Assembly: GCF_000626715.1 (NCBI RefSeq)
Contig: NZ_AQRA01000004.1
Span: forward strand, 62,001-126,000
From: Aquimarina atlantica
Lineage (GTDB): Bacteria; Bacteroidota; Bacteroidia; Flavobacteriales; Flavobacteriaceae
DNA length: 64,000 bases
Direction: 5' to 3'
The notes below the pieces were generated by a model, which worked only from the letters and a program-made list of their open reading frames with translations, ran no database searches and was not told the DNA's origin. The translations under genes were made by a program, and so were the position numbers. Of the stretch, positions 1-7,068 are shown in pieces; the stretch's first letter is position 1; the number at the start of each line of letters is the position of its first letter.

Positions 1-6
1 CTAAAT

Positions 7-255
7 ATGTTTATCGTTTATATTCTTTTTAGTGAAACTATTGATATGTATTATGTAGGGCATACGGCAAATATCAAGGACAGACTAGTAAGACATAATC
101 AAGGAAGAAGTAAATCTACTAAAAGAGGGATCCCATGGAGGCTAATGTATTCAGAAAGCTTTAAAACAAAACCTGAAGCATATCAGAGAGAAATGCAAAT
201 CAAAAAAAAGAAATCCAGAAAATATATTGAAAATTTAATTAACTCTAGCGAATAG
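7..255 (+). CDS. GIY-YIG domain endonuclease-like small protein
   Basis: Single-domain GIY-YIG protein of 82 aa. The two core strands are visible as VYI (residues 4-6) and YYVG (15-18), followed by Arg26 and a likely metal-binding Glu62 in a basic C-terminal helix rich in Lys. This is the minimal UPF0213/YhbQ-like size, with no added DNA-binding domain. The family contains nucleases, but the target here is unknown. The stop codon lies inside a tRNA-like 3' segment, an arrangement I recall for many flavobacterial GIY-YIG genes, which suggests a tRNA-associated mobile unit. The start lies six bases from the window edge, so the upstream context is not visible. Confidence 0.85.
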   Translation: MFIVYILFSETIDMYYVGHTANIKDRLVRHNQGRSKSTKRGIPWRLMYSESFKTKPEAYQREMQIKKKKSRKYIENLINSSE

Positions 256-310
256 AGCATCCCGATTTTCTAATCGGGACCATCACAGGTTCGAATCCTG
301 TCGCGATCAC
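248..310 (+). pseudogene. tRNA 3'-half remnant (Arg-TCT-like)
   Basis: The segment resembles a tRNA from the end of the D-arm (AATAGAGCAT) through an anticodon arm (CCCGA, 8-nt loop TTTTCTAA, TCGGG), a good T-arm (ACAGG TTCGAAT CCTGT) and an acceptor 3' strand CGCGATC plus A. The 5' acceptor strand and most of the D-arm are missing because the GIY-YIG coding region occupies that space. The anticodon loop has eight bases instead of seven. It cannot fold as a complete tRNA, so I read it as a duplicated 3' half, probably of an Arg(TCT) tRNA lying just left of the window. Confidence 0.7.
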
Positions 311-339
311 AAAAAGCCTTACTTTTGTAAGGCTTTTTT
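311..339 (+). terminator. Rho-independent terminator
   Basis: Perfect 12-bp stem AAAAAGCCTTAC / GTAAGGCTTTTT with a TTTT loop, ending in a T-run. It directly follows the tRNA-like 3' end and would end transcripts of the GIY-YIG/tRNA unit. Confidence 0.85.
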
Positions 340-914
340 GTTTTTAAATTGCCCGATTTTATTTATTTTTTTGGTAAGCATTCAACAAACTACACCTTCT
401 ATGATTTTGTTTTAGGGATTAAAATCAATTGGCCTTAGAAAAATTATCCGAATTTTTCTTACAAGTCTAATGTGATTAACTTAATTCAACTGAAACACAG
501 TCTAAAAAGGGAATGATCAATTTAATTTAAAACTCTCCGAAAATATGGTAGTATTCAACGAATATTAGCTTAAACCTTTCACTTTTTTATTCAGACACTT
601 CAAATAAAGATTTACTATACAGTTTCTAACTAAATGTTTCTACTTTCACTATGCATTTACATGTATATAAAATATAGTGATCATTAAATTATCTATAATG
701 GGAGTTAGACTTAGAACAAGTTTGATGATCAATTTTGTCAGACGAAGTTAATAGCAACTAAAAATCGAAAACAATTCTAAATAACATAACGCATATTTTA
801 GATAATTAAAGACTATTAATATACAATGTCATCTTACAAACTTTAGGTAACCGAAAATTCTGTATGTAAGATGTGTACTAAATTAATTGAGAGTAGGTAT
901 TTAAAACTAAAAAC
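340..914. other. 575-bp AT-rich intergenic region
   Basis: No convincing ORF, RNA or repeat was seen on either strand. It separates the tRNA-associated unit from the peptide-maturation locus and probably carries that locus's promoter, but I could not identify a clear TTG/TAnnTTTG pair. Confidence 0.5.
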
Positions 915-1085
915 ATGAAATTGTTTAAAAAATTCACAAACGAAAAACTAAGTTTAGAAAAAACAGCATTAAAAAACATTACGGGAGGTAATTCAAATTC
1001 TAGACACGAATACGAACGCTCGTATTGTCAAATAACTGAACGATACATGAATGATATGGATGCCGATTACAAACTGGATAACTAA
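915..1085 (+). CDS. GG-leader RiPP precursor candidate 1
   Basis: A 56-aa ORF starting MKLFKKF with a Bacteroidota-type leader (LSLEKTALKNITGG) that ends in a double glycine at residues 24-25. The core candidate of 31 residues (NSNSRHEYERSY..., one Cys, many Glu/Asp/Tyr, Ser and Thr) follows. The leader resembles precursors cleaved by C39-type peptidases, and the gene lies just upstream of an ATP-grasp/SPASM pair, so it is probably a substrate. I do not recognise the core. It shares only leader features with the next peptide. It is short enough to be missed by gene callers. Confidence 0.72.
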   Translation: MKLFKKFTNEKLSLEKTALKNITGGNSNSRHEYERSYCQITERYMNDMDADYKLDN

Positions 1086-1120
1086 CAAGTTATCATATCT
1101 AATTTTTAAAATTTAAAATC

Positions 1121-1294
1121 ATGAAACAAACAGATTTTAATTTACTTACAAAAGAAGAACTGTTAACGATTAACGGAGGGCTTTTAGGAGGAATTACCGA
1201 TCCTGATTTAGATGAAACTGGTGAAAAAATAACTGATCCTGATAATGAAGGTGATGGTGAAAAATCCCCAAATTACTGCTTAATTGCTCGTTAA
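1121..1294 (+). CDS. GG-leader RiPP precursor candidate 2, graspetide-like core
   Basis: A 57-aa ORF. The leader (MKQTDFNLLTKEELLTINGG) ends in GG at residues 19-20. The core contains two tandem units, TDPDLDETGEK (26-36) and TDPDNEGDGEK (38-48), then SPNYCLIAR. Thr/Lys donors beside Asp/Glu acceptors in a repeat are what an ATP-grasp ligase of the microviridin/graspetide type would crosslink as esters or amides. The gene lies 35 nt after precursor 1 and about 190 nt before the ligase. The modification is inferred; the repeat and the GG leader are seen directly. Confidence 0.78.
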   Translation: MKQTDFNLLTKEELLTINGGLLGGITDPDLDETGEKITDPDNEGDGEKSPNYCLIAR

Positions 1295-1300
1295 AATTAA

Positions 1301-1335
1301 TTTCTCATAAACTATTTAAAGTTTATGAGAAATTT
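1301..1335 (+). terminator. Hairpin downstream of precursor genes
   Basis: A 13-bp perfect inverted repeat (TTTCTCATAAACT / AGTTTATGAGAAA) with a 6-nt loop followed by TTTT, seven bases after the second precursor stop. It probably acts as an attenuating terminator that sets a high precursor-to-enzyme ratio, as is common in RiPP operons. Confidence 0.65.
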
Positions 1336-1367
1336 TAAAGTTAAAACATTTAAAGATTTTCTGTTTT

Positions 1368-1424
1368 GAACTCATCTTGACTTTCAGTCATTTTTTAGGG
1401 AAAAGAAAAAGTTAAGATGAGTTC
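1368..1424 (+). promoter_or_regulatory. Long-loop inverted repeat before the maturase genes
   Basis: GAACTCATCTT at 1368-1378 pairs perfectly with AAGATGAGTTC at 1414-1424, leaving a 35-nt loop, and the following bases are TTTATT. It lies between the first hairpin and the ATP-grasp start. It could be a second attenuator, an mRNA-stability element or an operator. Confidence 0.4.
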
Positions 1425-1483
1425 TTTATTAAAATAATAATACTCAAAACATATTGTAAAAAAGTTTTGTTTGATATAAATCA

Positions 1484-2452
1484 ATGAAAAAACCTGAAAT
1501 TCTTATTATTTCATCAGAAAGAGATATCAATTTTAAATCAATTACTGAATGGTTGTCCTTTTATGATGCCAATTTTTTTTGCATAAATATAGATAGAGAT
1601 GTCATAAGCATATATGATTACGATATGCAATCAAAAAACATGGTTTTAAGAGTTACAAATGAGTTTGAAAGTTGTAAAATTTCATTAGAATTCTTAAAAA
1701 CTGTATTTATTCGAAATGGAAGTCTCAAATTTAAAATAAATACTATCCCAGAATTGTTAAGACATAAAAAAGGGATAAAAGATTATATTTATTTTTATGA
1801 TAAAACATTAGATAGCTTTTTAGAATACTATTTTTTGCAAAATTTTAAAGTTATTGGTTTATGGAACAATGCTTACATTAATAAACTTATTGTTTTAGAA
1901 GAAGCTGTTAAGGTAGGATTAAATGTACCCGAAACATATTTAAAGACGAATTTAGAAACACTTTCTTCGCAAAAATCTTACATTTCCAAAACTCTTTCTT
2001 TGCCTTTAGTTATAGAGTCTGATACACATAGATTTATGACTTACACTGGTAATGTTGATTTTTCTTCTAATGAAGAAGATTTTATGACATCACTAATTCA
2101 AACCGAGATTAAAAAGTTATTCGAAATTCGGGTTTTTGTTTTTTTAAAAAAAATGTATGCGATGGCCATTTTTTCTCAAATGAACGAAGAATCTACTGTT
2201 GATTATAGGGTATACAATCATGAAAAACCTTACTTAGACGAACCTTTTATTATTCCAAACGAACTAAAGATTAAAATATTGAATTTAATGGATAGGTTAA
2301 AACTAAATACTGGTTCTTTTGATTTCATATATACAGAGACAGGGAAATACTATTTTTTAGAAGTTAATCCTACTGGTCAATTTGGCTACTTAGGTAGTGT
2401 TTGTGGAGTAAATTTAGATAAAATTATAGCAGAGGAAATAATTAATTTATGA
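1484..2452 (+). CDS. gwsG: ATP-grasp peptide maturase, grasp-with-spasm type (GwsG-like)
   Basis: A 322-aa ATP-grasp ligase of the grasp-with-spasm type. The N-terminal pre-ATP-grasp lobe is followed by the nucleotide-binding region; the metal-binding C-terminal motif LEVNPTGQFG has Glu293 and Asn295 in the usual E-x-N spacing. Related RimK/MvdD-like enzymes activate Asp/Glu side chains as acyl phosphates and join them to Ser, Thr or Lys of a precursor peptide. The preceding acidic precursor with Thr and Lys suits this. The stop overlaps the next start (ATGA), indicating translational coupling. The family call is firm; the substrate assignment rests on neighbourhood. Confidence 0.88.
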   Translation: MKKPEILIISSERDINFKSITEWLSFYDANFFCINIDRDVISIYDYDMQSKNMVLRVTNEFESCKISLEFLKTVFIRNGSLKFKINTIPELLRHKKGIKDYIYFYDKTLDSFLEYYFLQNFKVIGLWNNAYINKLIVLEEAVKVGLNVPETYLKTNLETLSSQKSYISKTLSLPLVIESDTHRFMTYTGNVDFSSNEEDFMTSLIQTEIKKLFEIRVFVFLKKMYAMAIFSQMNEESTVDYRVYNHEKPYLDEPFIIPNELKIKILNLMDRLKLNTGSFDFIYTETGKYYFLEVNPTGQFGYLGSVCGVNLDKIIAEEIINL

Positions 2453-2628
2453 AAAACATAAAAAAATACAAGGAAAAAATGAAGGAAATTGCTTTTCCTA
2501 TTGATGTACTTAATGTTAAAGTTTATTCGAAGAAAAGCTTAATTCCAAAAGAAAAAAAACAATTTTATTCTTCAATTAGCAGAGCATATTGGGAGTACGT
2601 AACCATTCCTAATAAAAAAATCTTGTAA
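2449..2628 (+). CDS. Small 59-aa protein within the grasp-with-spasm operon
   Basis: This ORF begins in an ATGA overlap with the ligase stop and ends 5 nt before the SPASM gene, so all three are almost certainly co-translated. The product is basic at the N-terminus (MKNIKKYKEKMKEIAF), then has VLNVKVYSKKSLIPKEKKQF and an aromatic stretch AYWEYVTIPNKKIL. It has no GG leader, Cys or membrane segment, so it is probably not a precursor. It may be an accessory or recognition subunit. I do not recognise a family. Confidence 0.7.
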   Translation: MKNIKKYKEKMKEIAFPIDVLNVKVYSKKSLIPKEKKQFYSSISRAYWEYVTIPNKKIL

Positions 2629-2633
2629 CTCTT

Positions 2634-3515
2634 ATGTATGGTATTTCTAGTAATGTTGCTTTTATAAAGGGATATAAAAAAAGTTTTCTAGTTAATTTTA
2701 AAAACCACAATATATTTCACATCGATAATCCAGAAGCTGAAGAAGTATCTAAATTTATTAAACAACGTTTTTTTAAGAAAGAAGAAGTATCTTCTGAATT
2801 AATTAATTTTTTTGAAGAACAAAGAATGATTTATAAAATTAATTCTAAAATTTCAAAACAATTCCCTCTTAAAACATTAGAATATAATTCGAAACACCTG
2901 ATTGAATATTTGGTTCTTGATTACAAAGACGATTTAATTGTACAAAAAGTTCTTAAAATTTGTTCGTTCTTCAAAATTCCAAATTTAATAATTGTTACAA
3001 ATAATCACTTAACTAAAAAGATAGACGACTTTTTAAGCAATAATTTCTATCCCGAATCTGTCACTTTTATTTCCGACAATGAAAAAATTTATAATAGAAA
3101 AAATAATTTTCGTACATTCTATCTCAAAAGAGATAAAAGACCTTTTGTAAACAAAGATTCTATGGATTTAAATTATTCCTTATTTCTAGAATCTCAATTT
3201 TATCATAACTATTTTAACAAAAAAATATTCATCGATAAAAAAGGAAATATTAAGAACACTCCAGAATCTGAAATTTCTTTTGGCAACATATATTCTTATA
3301 ATATTACACAAGTAGTTGCTAAAGCAATTTTCAATCCAAATTTTCAAAAATATTGGAAGGTTAATAAAAACATTTGTAATGTCTGTAAAGATTGTGAGTT
3401 TAGGTATATGTGTGTAGATAATAGGATTCCATATCAAAAAAATGAATATGAATGGTTTCATAAAACAGAATGTGATTATAATCCCTATACTGCAACTTGG
3501 AAAGAAGAAACATAA
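2634..3515 (+). CDS. gwsS: SPASM-domain peptide maturase, grasp-with-spasm type (GwsS-like)
   Basis: A 293-aa protein whose C-terminus carries a SPASM-like iron-sulphur signature: Cys248-x2-Cys251-x2-Cys254-x5-Cys260 and Cys280 in ECDYNP. The N-terminal 240 residues contain only one cysteine (in KICSFF), so the CxxxCxxC cluster motif of radical-SAM enzymes is absent. This matches the partner protein of grasp-with-spasm systems, where the SPASM domain stands without an active radical-SAM core. Its role is probably peptide binding or an auxiliary reaction alongside the ATP-grasp ligase. No transporter gene follows. Confidence 0.82.
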   Translation: MYGISSNVAFIKGYKKSFLVNFKNHNIFHIDNPEAEEVSKFIKQRFFKKEEVSSELINFFEEQRMIYKINSKISKQFPLKTLEYNSKHLIEYLVLDYKDDLIVQKVLKICSFFKIPNLIIVTNNHLTKKIDDFLSNNFYPESVTFISDNEKIYNRKNNFRTFYLKRDKRPFVNKDSMDLNYSLFLESQFYHNYFNKKIFIDKKGNIKNTPESEISFGNIYSYNITQVVAKAIFNPNFQKYWKVNKNICNVCKDCEFRYMCVDNRIPYQKNEYEWFHKTECDYNPYTATWKEET

Positions 3516-3758
3516 ACGTCCTAGTAACTATTCTGTATTATTTTGTGGATATCCAGATTCGTGATCTAAGATTTTAGTATACATAAATAATATGTGATCA
3601 CAGAAATAATAAGTTTTTTAAGAAACGATATACCTTTTTTTTTGTTTTTTTAATTCTCAATCTTATTAAGATAAAACTAGAGAAGTGAACTTTATTTAAA
3701 TAAATTAGTAGATTTAACAACTAATATTTATTAGCATCAGAAACTGTAAGTTCATTTT

Positions 3759-5948
3759 ATGAATTCTATTAAATACATTTTCATAACATTTGTTTTTTTT
3801 CTTTTTTCAAAAGATCTACAAGCTCAAAATAAAAAGATTGACAGTCTAAAAATTGAATTAGAAAAACATAAAACAAATGATACAATTCGAGTTAATTTAT
3901 TATGTGATTTAGCATTCTCTTCTTTTCAAAAAGACGTGAATTCTGCCAAATTATATCTCGAGAAAGTAGAGGAATTAAGTAACACGCTAAACTATACAAA
4001 AGGAAAAGCAAAAGTATCATACTTAAGAGGGGTTATTTTTTCAGCACAATCAGAGTTTGACCAAGCCATTAAAAGCTTTAATGATGCCATTCTGTTGTAT
4101 GAAAGCATTAATTTAAAAAAAGGCATCTCGAAATGTTATAGAGGTGTAGGGATTACTACTTATTATAATAATGAGTATAGGAAATCTATAGAATATCACA
4201 AAAAATCCATTCAAATTGATACCGAAATTAATGACGAAAAAAATACTGCTGTAAGCTTAAAATATATCGCCTATGCCTATTCTGATATGAGCAACTATGA
4301 TGAGGCGTTAAGGTATTTTAATAAAGCGTTAACCATTAATAAAAAATATAATAATGAGGCAGAAATTTCGAGTTGCTATAATAATATTGGGATTTTATAT
4401 CATGAGAAAGGAAATAACCCTCTTGCTTTAGAGTATTATAATAAATCATTATTTATTTCAAAAAAAATAAAAGACACTACAGCTATCTCAAAAGCTTTAA
4501 ATAATATAGGGATTATTTATAAAGGGAATCAGCAATATGAAAAAGCTATACAAAATTATAAAGAGTCTTTAAAAATAGAGGAAAAAGTAGGAAACAAAAG
4601 ATATATCAGCAAGGCTTTAAATAATTTAGGTATAGTATATAATAGAAAAGGCGATAGCAAAAATGCACTTATTTTTTTAAACAAGGCTTTAAAAATAAGT
4701 AGAGAAATCTTATATAAAGATCAGATTTCTATCTGTTTAAACAATATTGGTGATGTTTATTTATTTTCATTTAAAGACAACACAAAGGCTCTTAAAAGTT
4801 ATACAGAAGCCAAAACTATTAATATAGAGATTGAAGATGACTTAGGGTTATGCAATTCTTATTTGGGAATAGCTACCGTTTATGCAAATCAAAAAAAATA
4901 TGATCAAGCATTATTTAATGTTTTAAAAAGTAAAGAGCTCTCTGAAGAACACGATCTTTTAGATTTTAAAAAGGATGCGTACGAATTACTTTCAAATATT
5001 TATAAAAATACTGGCAATTTTAAAGAAGCGTTTTTTAGTCACCAAAAATTCAAAGCAATTAGTGACAGCCTTTTAAACAAAAAAGGGATTGAACGAATGA
5101 CAGCTCTTGAATACGAATATAAATACAAAAATGAGTTAGAATCTGCAGAAAAAAGAGAATTAAGATTAACAAAAACCGTAAAAACAACCTCTCAAAATTT
5201 AGCAAAGTCACAACGTGATTTATTGTTGGGTGTAATTGCTTTTTTAATAACAACACTACTTTTGGGGGCTATCATTTTCTTTTTAAAATTGAGAAACGAA
5301 AAATCCAAAACTCAAAATATTGTGATCGAACAAAAGCTGTTACGTTCACAAATGACCCCACATTTTATATTCAATTCACTCTCTGTTTTACAAGGAATGA
5401 TATTAAATAAAGAAGAAAAAAAGTCGGTTTCATATTTGTCTAAATTTTCAAAATTACTTCGTATTATATTAGAAAATTCGAGAGATAAAACCGTTTTACT
5501 ATCTCAAGAATTAAAGGCAGTGAGAAATTATCTAGCACTTCAAACTTTAGAGAGTAAATCGAGTAAATACACCGTTTCTGTAGAAGATACAATAGATGAA
5601 ACTTTATTTAAAATATCACCTATGCTTATTCAACCTTTTGTTGAAAATGCCATAGAACATGCCTTTACTGATCAACAAGAAGAAAAGATCATTAATATAC
5701 ATTTGTCATATCTGAATAACGATTTAATATGTAAGATCTCAGATAATGGCATTGGCATTGATGCTGTGAAGAAAAATAAAAACCACGATAAAAAATCATT
5801 ATCCACTACTATAACCTTAGAGCGATTAGAAATATTATCAAAAGATTTTAAAATGAGAGGTTCGGTTATGGTTGAAGATCGAAAAAAATATAACGAAAAA
5901 GGAACACTAGTCACTTTGGTAATCCCTTACATTCTACAAAAACCTTAA
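3759..5948 (+). CDS. TPR sensor histidine kinase, LytS/YehU-type
   Basis: A 729-aa kinase. A signal peptide (ends ...SKDLQAQ) is followed by about nine TPR units in the periplasm (residues roughly 40-450), a coiled linker, one membrane helix near 488-510, and a cytoplasmic His_kinase domain with phospho-acceptor His535 in MTPHFIFNSL. The ATPase part shows PFVENAIEHAF and ISDNGIGI. This class normally pairs with a LytTR response regulator encoded just downstream. Here only a short remnant of such a regulator remains, so the kinase is orphaned or works with a distant partner. The ligand is unknown. Confidence 0.9.
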   Translation: MNSIKYIFITFVFFLFSKDLQAQNKKIDSLKIELEKHKTNDTIRVNLLCDLAFSSFQKDVNSAKLYLEKVEELSNTLNYTKGKAKVSYLRGVIFSAQSEFDQAIKSFNDAILLYESINLKKGISKCYRGVGITTYYNNEYRKSIEYHKKSIQIDTEINDEKNTAVSLKYIAYAYSDMSNYDEALRYFNKALTINKKYNNEAEISSCYNNIGILYHEKGNNPLALEYYNKSLFISKKIKDTTAISKALNNIGIIYKGNQQYEKAIQNYKESLKIEEKVGNKRYISKALNNLGIVYNRKGDSKNALIFLNKALKISREILYKDQISICLNNIGDVYLFSFKDNTKALKSYTEAKTINIEIEDDLGLCNSYLGIATVYANQKKYDQALFNVLKSKELSEEHDLLDFKKDAYELLSNIYKNTGNFKEAFFSHQKFKAISDSLLNKKGIERMTALEYEYKYKNELESAEKRELRLTKTVKTTSQNLAKSQRDLLLGVIAFLITTLLLGAIIFFLKLRNEKSKTQNIVIEQKLLRSQMTPHFIFNSLSVLQGMILNKEEKKSVSYLSKFSKLLRIILENSRDKTVLLSQELKAVRNYLALQTLESKSSKYTVSVEDTIDETLFKISPMLIQPFVENAIEHAFTDQQEEKIINIHLSYLNNDLICKISDNGIGIDAVKKNKNHDKKSLSTTITLERLEILSKDFKMRGSVMVEDRKKYNEKGTLVTLVIPYILQKP

Positions 5949-5961
5949 TACTGTACTCTAT

Positions 5962-6024
5962 ATAAAAATAGTACTCACAGAAGATAAAGAATATATCAGA
6001 AACAGTTTATTTAACGTATTATAA
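5962..6024 (+). pseudogene. Remnant of a response-regulator N-terminus
   Basis: Conceptual translation gives IKIVLTEDKEYIRNSLFNVL then a stop. It matches the first strand, the acidic pair (E-D) and the first helix of a receiver domain such as those paired with LytS-type kinases. No start codon precedes it in frame, and the sequence after the stop shows no receiver or LytTR features. It sits 13 bp after the kinase stop, where the partner gene would be expected, so I read it as what is left after deletion of that gene. Confidence 0.6.
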
Positions 6025-6159
6025 TTAGTAACTATTCTATCTTTTGCGAATATTTTTTTAAGTATCACGTTTATTTGTTCTAAAGCTTCAGAAATAGATT
6101 ACCTATTTCTTACTCCACTCCTACCATATACTTTTATCACAAATAATCGATAAAAGCAT

Positions 6160-6369
6160 ATGGAAAACATTAAAACAAAACTAGGTCAAGGTGGATTATT
6201 ACTGGCAGCAATGGGCATCATGTCTATCCTGCTCTCTATTTTTAACTATAACATCAAATTACTTTCCTGGGTAGATCTATGGGGAAATACCATGGGTTGG
6301 ATTATTAGGTTTCTTCTCATACTTGTAGGAGCTGCATTGTTCATTCTTTTTGGAAGAAATGAAGAATAA
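6160..6369 (+). CDS. Small two-helix membrane protein
   Basis: A 69-aa hydrophobic protein with two predicted transmembrane helices: GGLLLAAMGIMSILLSIFNY and WIIRFLLILVGAALFILF, joined by a Trp-rich loop (LLSWVDLWGNTMGW). It has a short charged N-terminus (MENIKTKLGQ) and a GRNEE tail. The family is unrecognised. It stands between the decayed regulator and a lipoprotein gene. Membrane location is inferred from hydrophobicity only. Confidence 0.6.
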   Translation: MENIKTKLGQGGLLLAAMGIMSILLSIFNYNIKLLSWVDLWGNTMGWIIRFLLILVGAALFILFGRNEE

Positions 6370-6465
6370 ATCAATGAAAATCTATACCCAAAATAAATGA
6401 TCACATATCTAAATGTTTAATATGGGGATATACCCCACTTCTCAAGAACAATACAAATAAAACAT

Positions 6466-7035
6466 ATGAAAACAATACAATGTATAGCAATAATTGCGGT
6501 TGCAGTAGCAACTCTAATATCCTGCGGAGGAAGCGTAACCAACCAACCCGCTAATGCAGATGGTTTTTCTGCTATCGCAAAAGAAATAGAAAACAAATTT
6601 GGTGAACATGCGCATTTCACAAACATAACTGTAATGCACAACAAATCTATAGGGAACACAATTTCATTAACTGTTACTGAAGCCCCAGAATCCTTAAAAA
6701 TGGGACAATGGAATTTTATAAATGGCTCTTGGACACAAAACTCAGAGATTACTGTTGAAATTCCTGAAGGTACAAAAGCAGCTGATTTTATGTTTCAGTT
6801 AGATGAGAAAATAAACCTTAAAAAATTAGGTGAGTTAACCGAACAATCCTGTAAACGATTAACCACCGAAAAAGATATCAAAAACCCTACGTTAAAAATG
6901 GCTTTTGTAAAGTTTCCTAAAAACGGGGATAACTCAAAAACAGAATATGTAGTTACGCTTGAACCAGAGAATGGAGGAACCAGCTTCACATTTTACTACA
7001 AGCTAAACGGCGATTTTATAAACATGAACTACTAA
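6466..7035 (+). CDS. Lipoprotein of unknown function (paralogue group)
   Basis: A 189-aa protein with an SPII signal (VAVATLISCGG; lipidated Cys20). The mature part begins with a region of the pattern I-x2-IxxEIENKFGEHAHFTNI and later has an amphipathic segment KINLKKLGELTEQS. The same layout, with weak sequence similarity, recurs in the lipoproteins at 8693 and 9253, so the three look like diverged copies of one family. It is probably anchored in the periplasm or at the cell surface. No function can be assigned. Confidence 0.7.
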   Translation: MKTIQCIAIIAVAVATLISCGGSVTNQPANADGFSAIAKEIENKFGEHAHFTNITVMHNKSIGNTISLTVTEAPESLKMGQWNFINGSWTQNSEITVEIPEGTKAADFMFQLDEKINLKKLGELTEQSCKRLTTEKDIKNPTLKMAFVKFPKNGDNSKTEYVVTLEPENGGTSFTFYYKLNGDFINMNY

Positions 7036-7068
7036 AAATAAAAACCAAAAGAATAAAAGTAAAAAAAC

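Noticed and set aside
248..310. Intact tRNA gene
   Set aside because: The 5' acceptor strand and D-arm are replaced by the GIY-YIG coding region, and the anticodon loop is one base too long, so it is a 3' remnant.
2634..3515. Radical-SAM enzyme
   Set aside because: The CxxxCxxC motif is absent; only SPASM cysteines are present.
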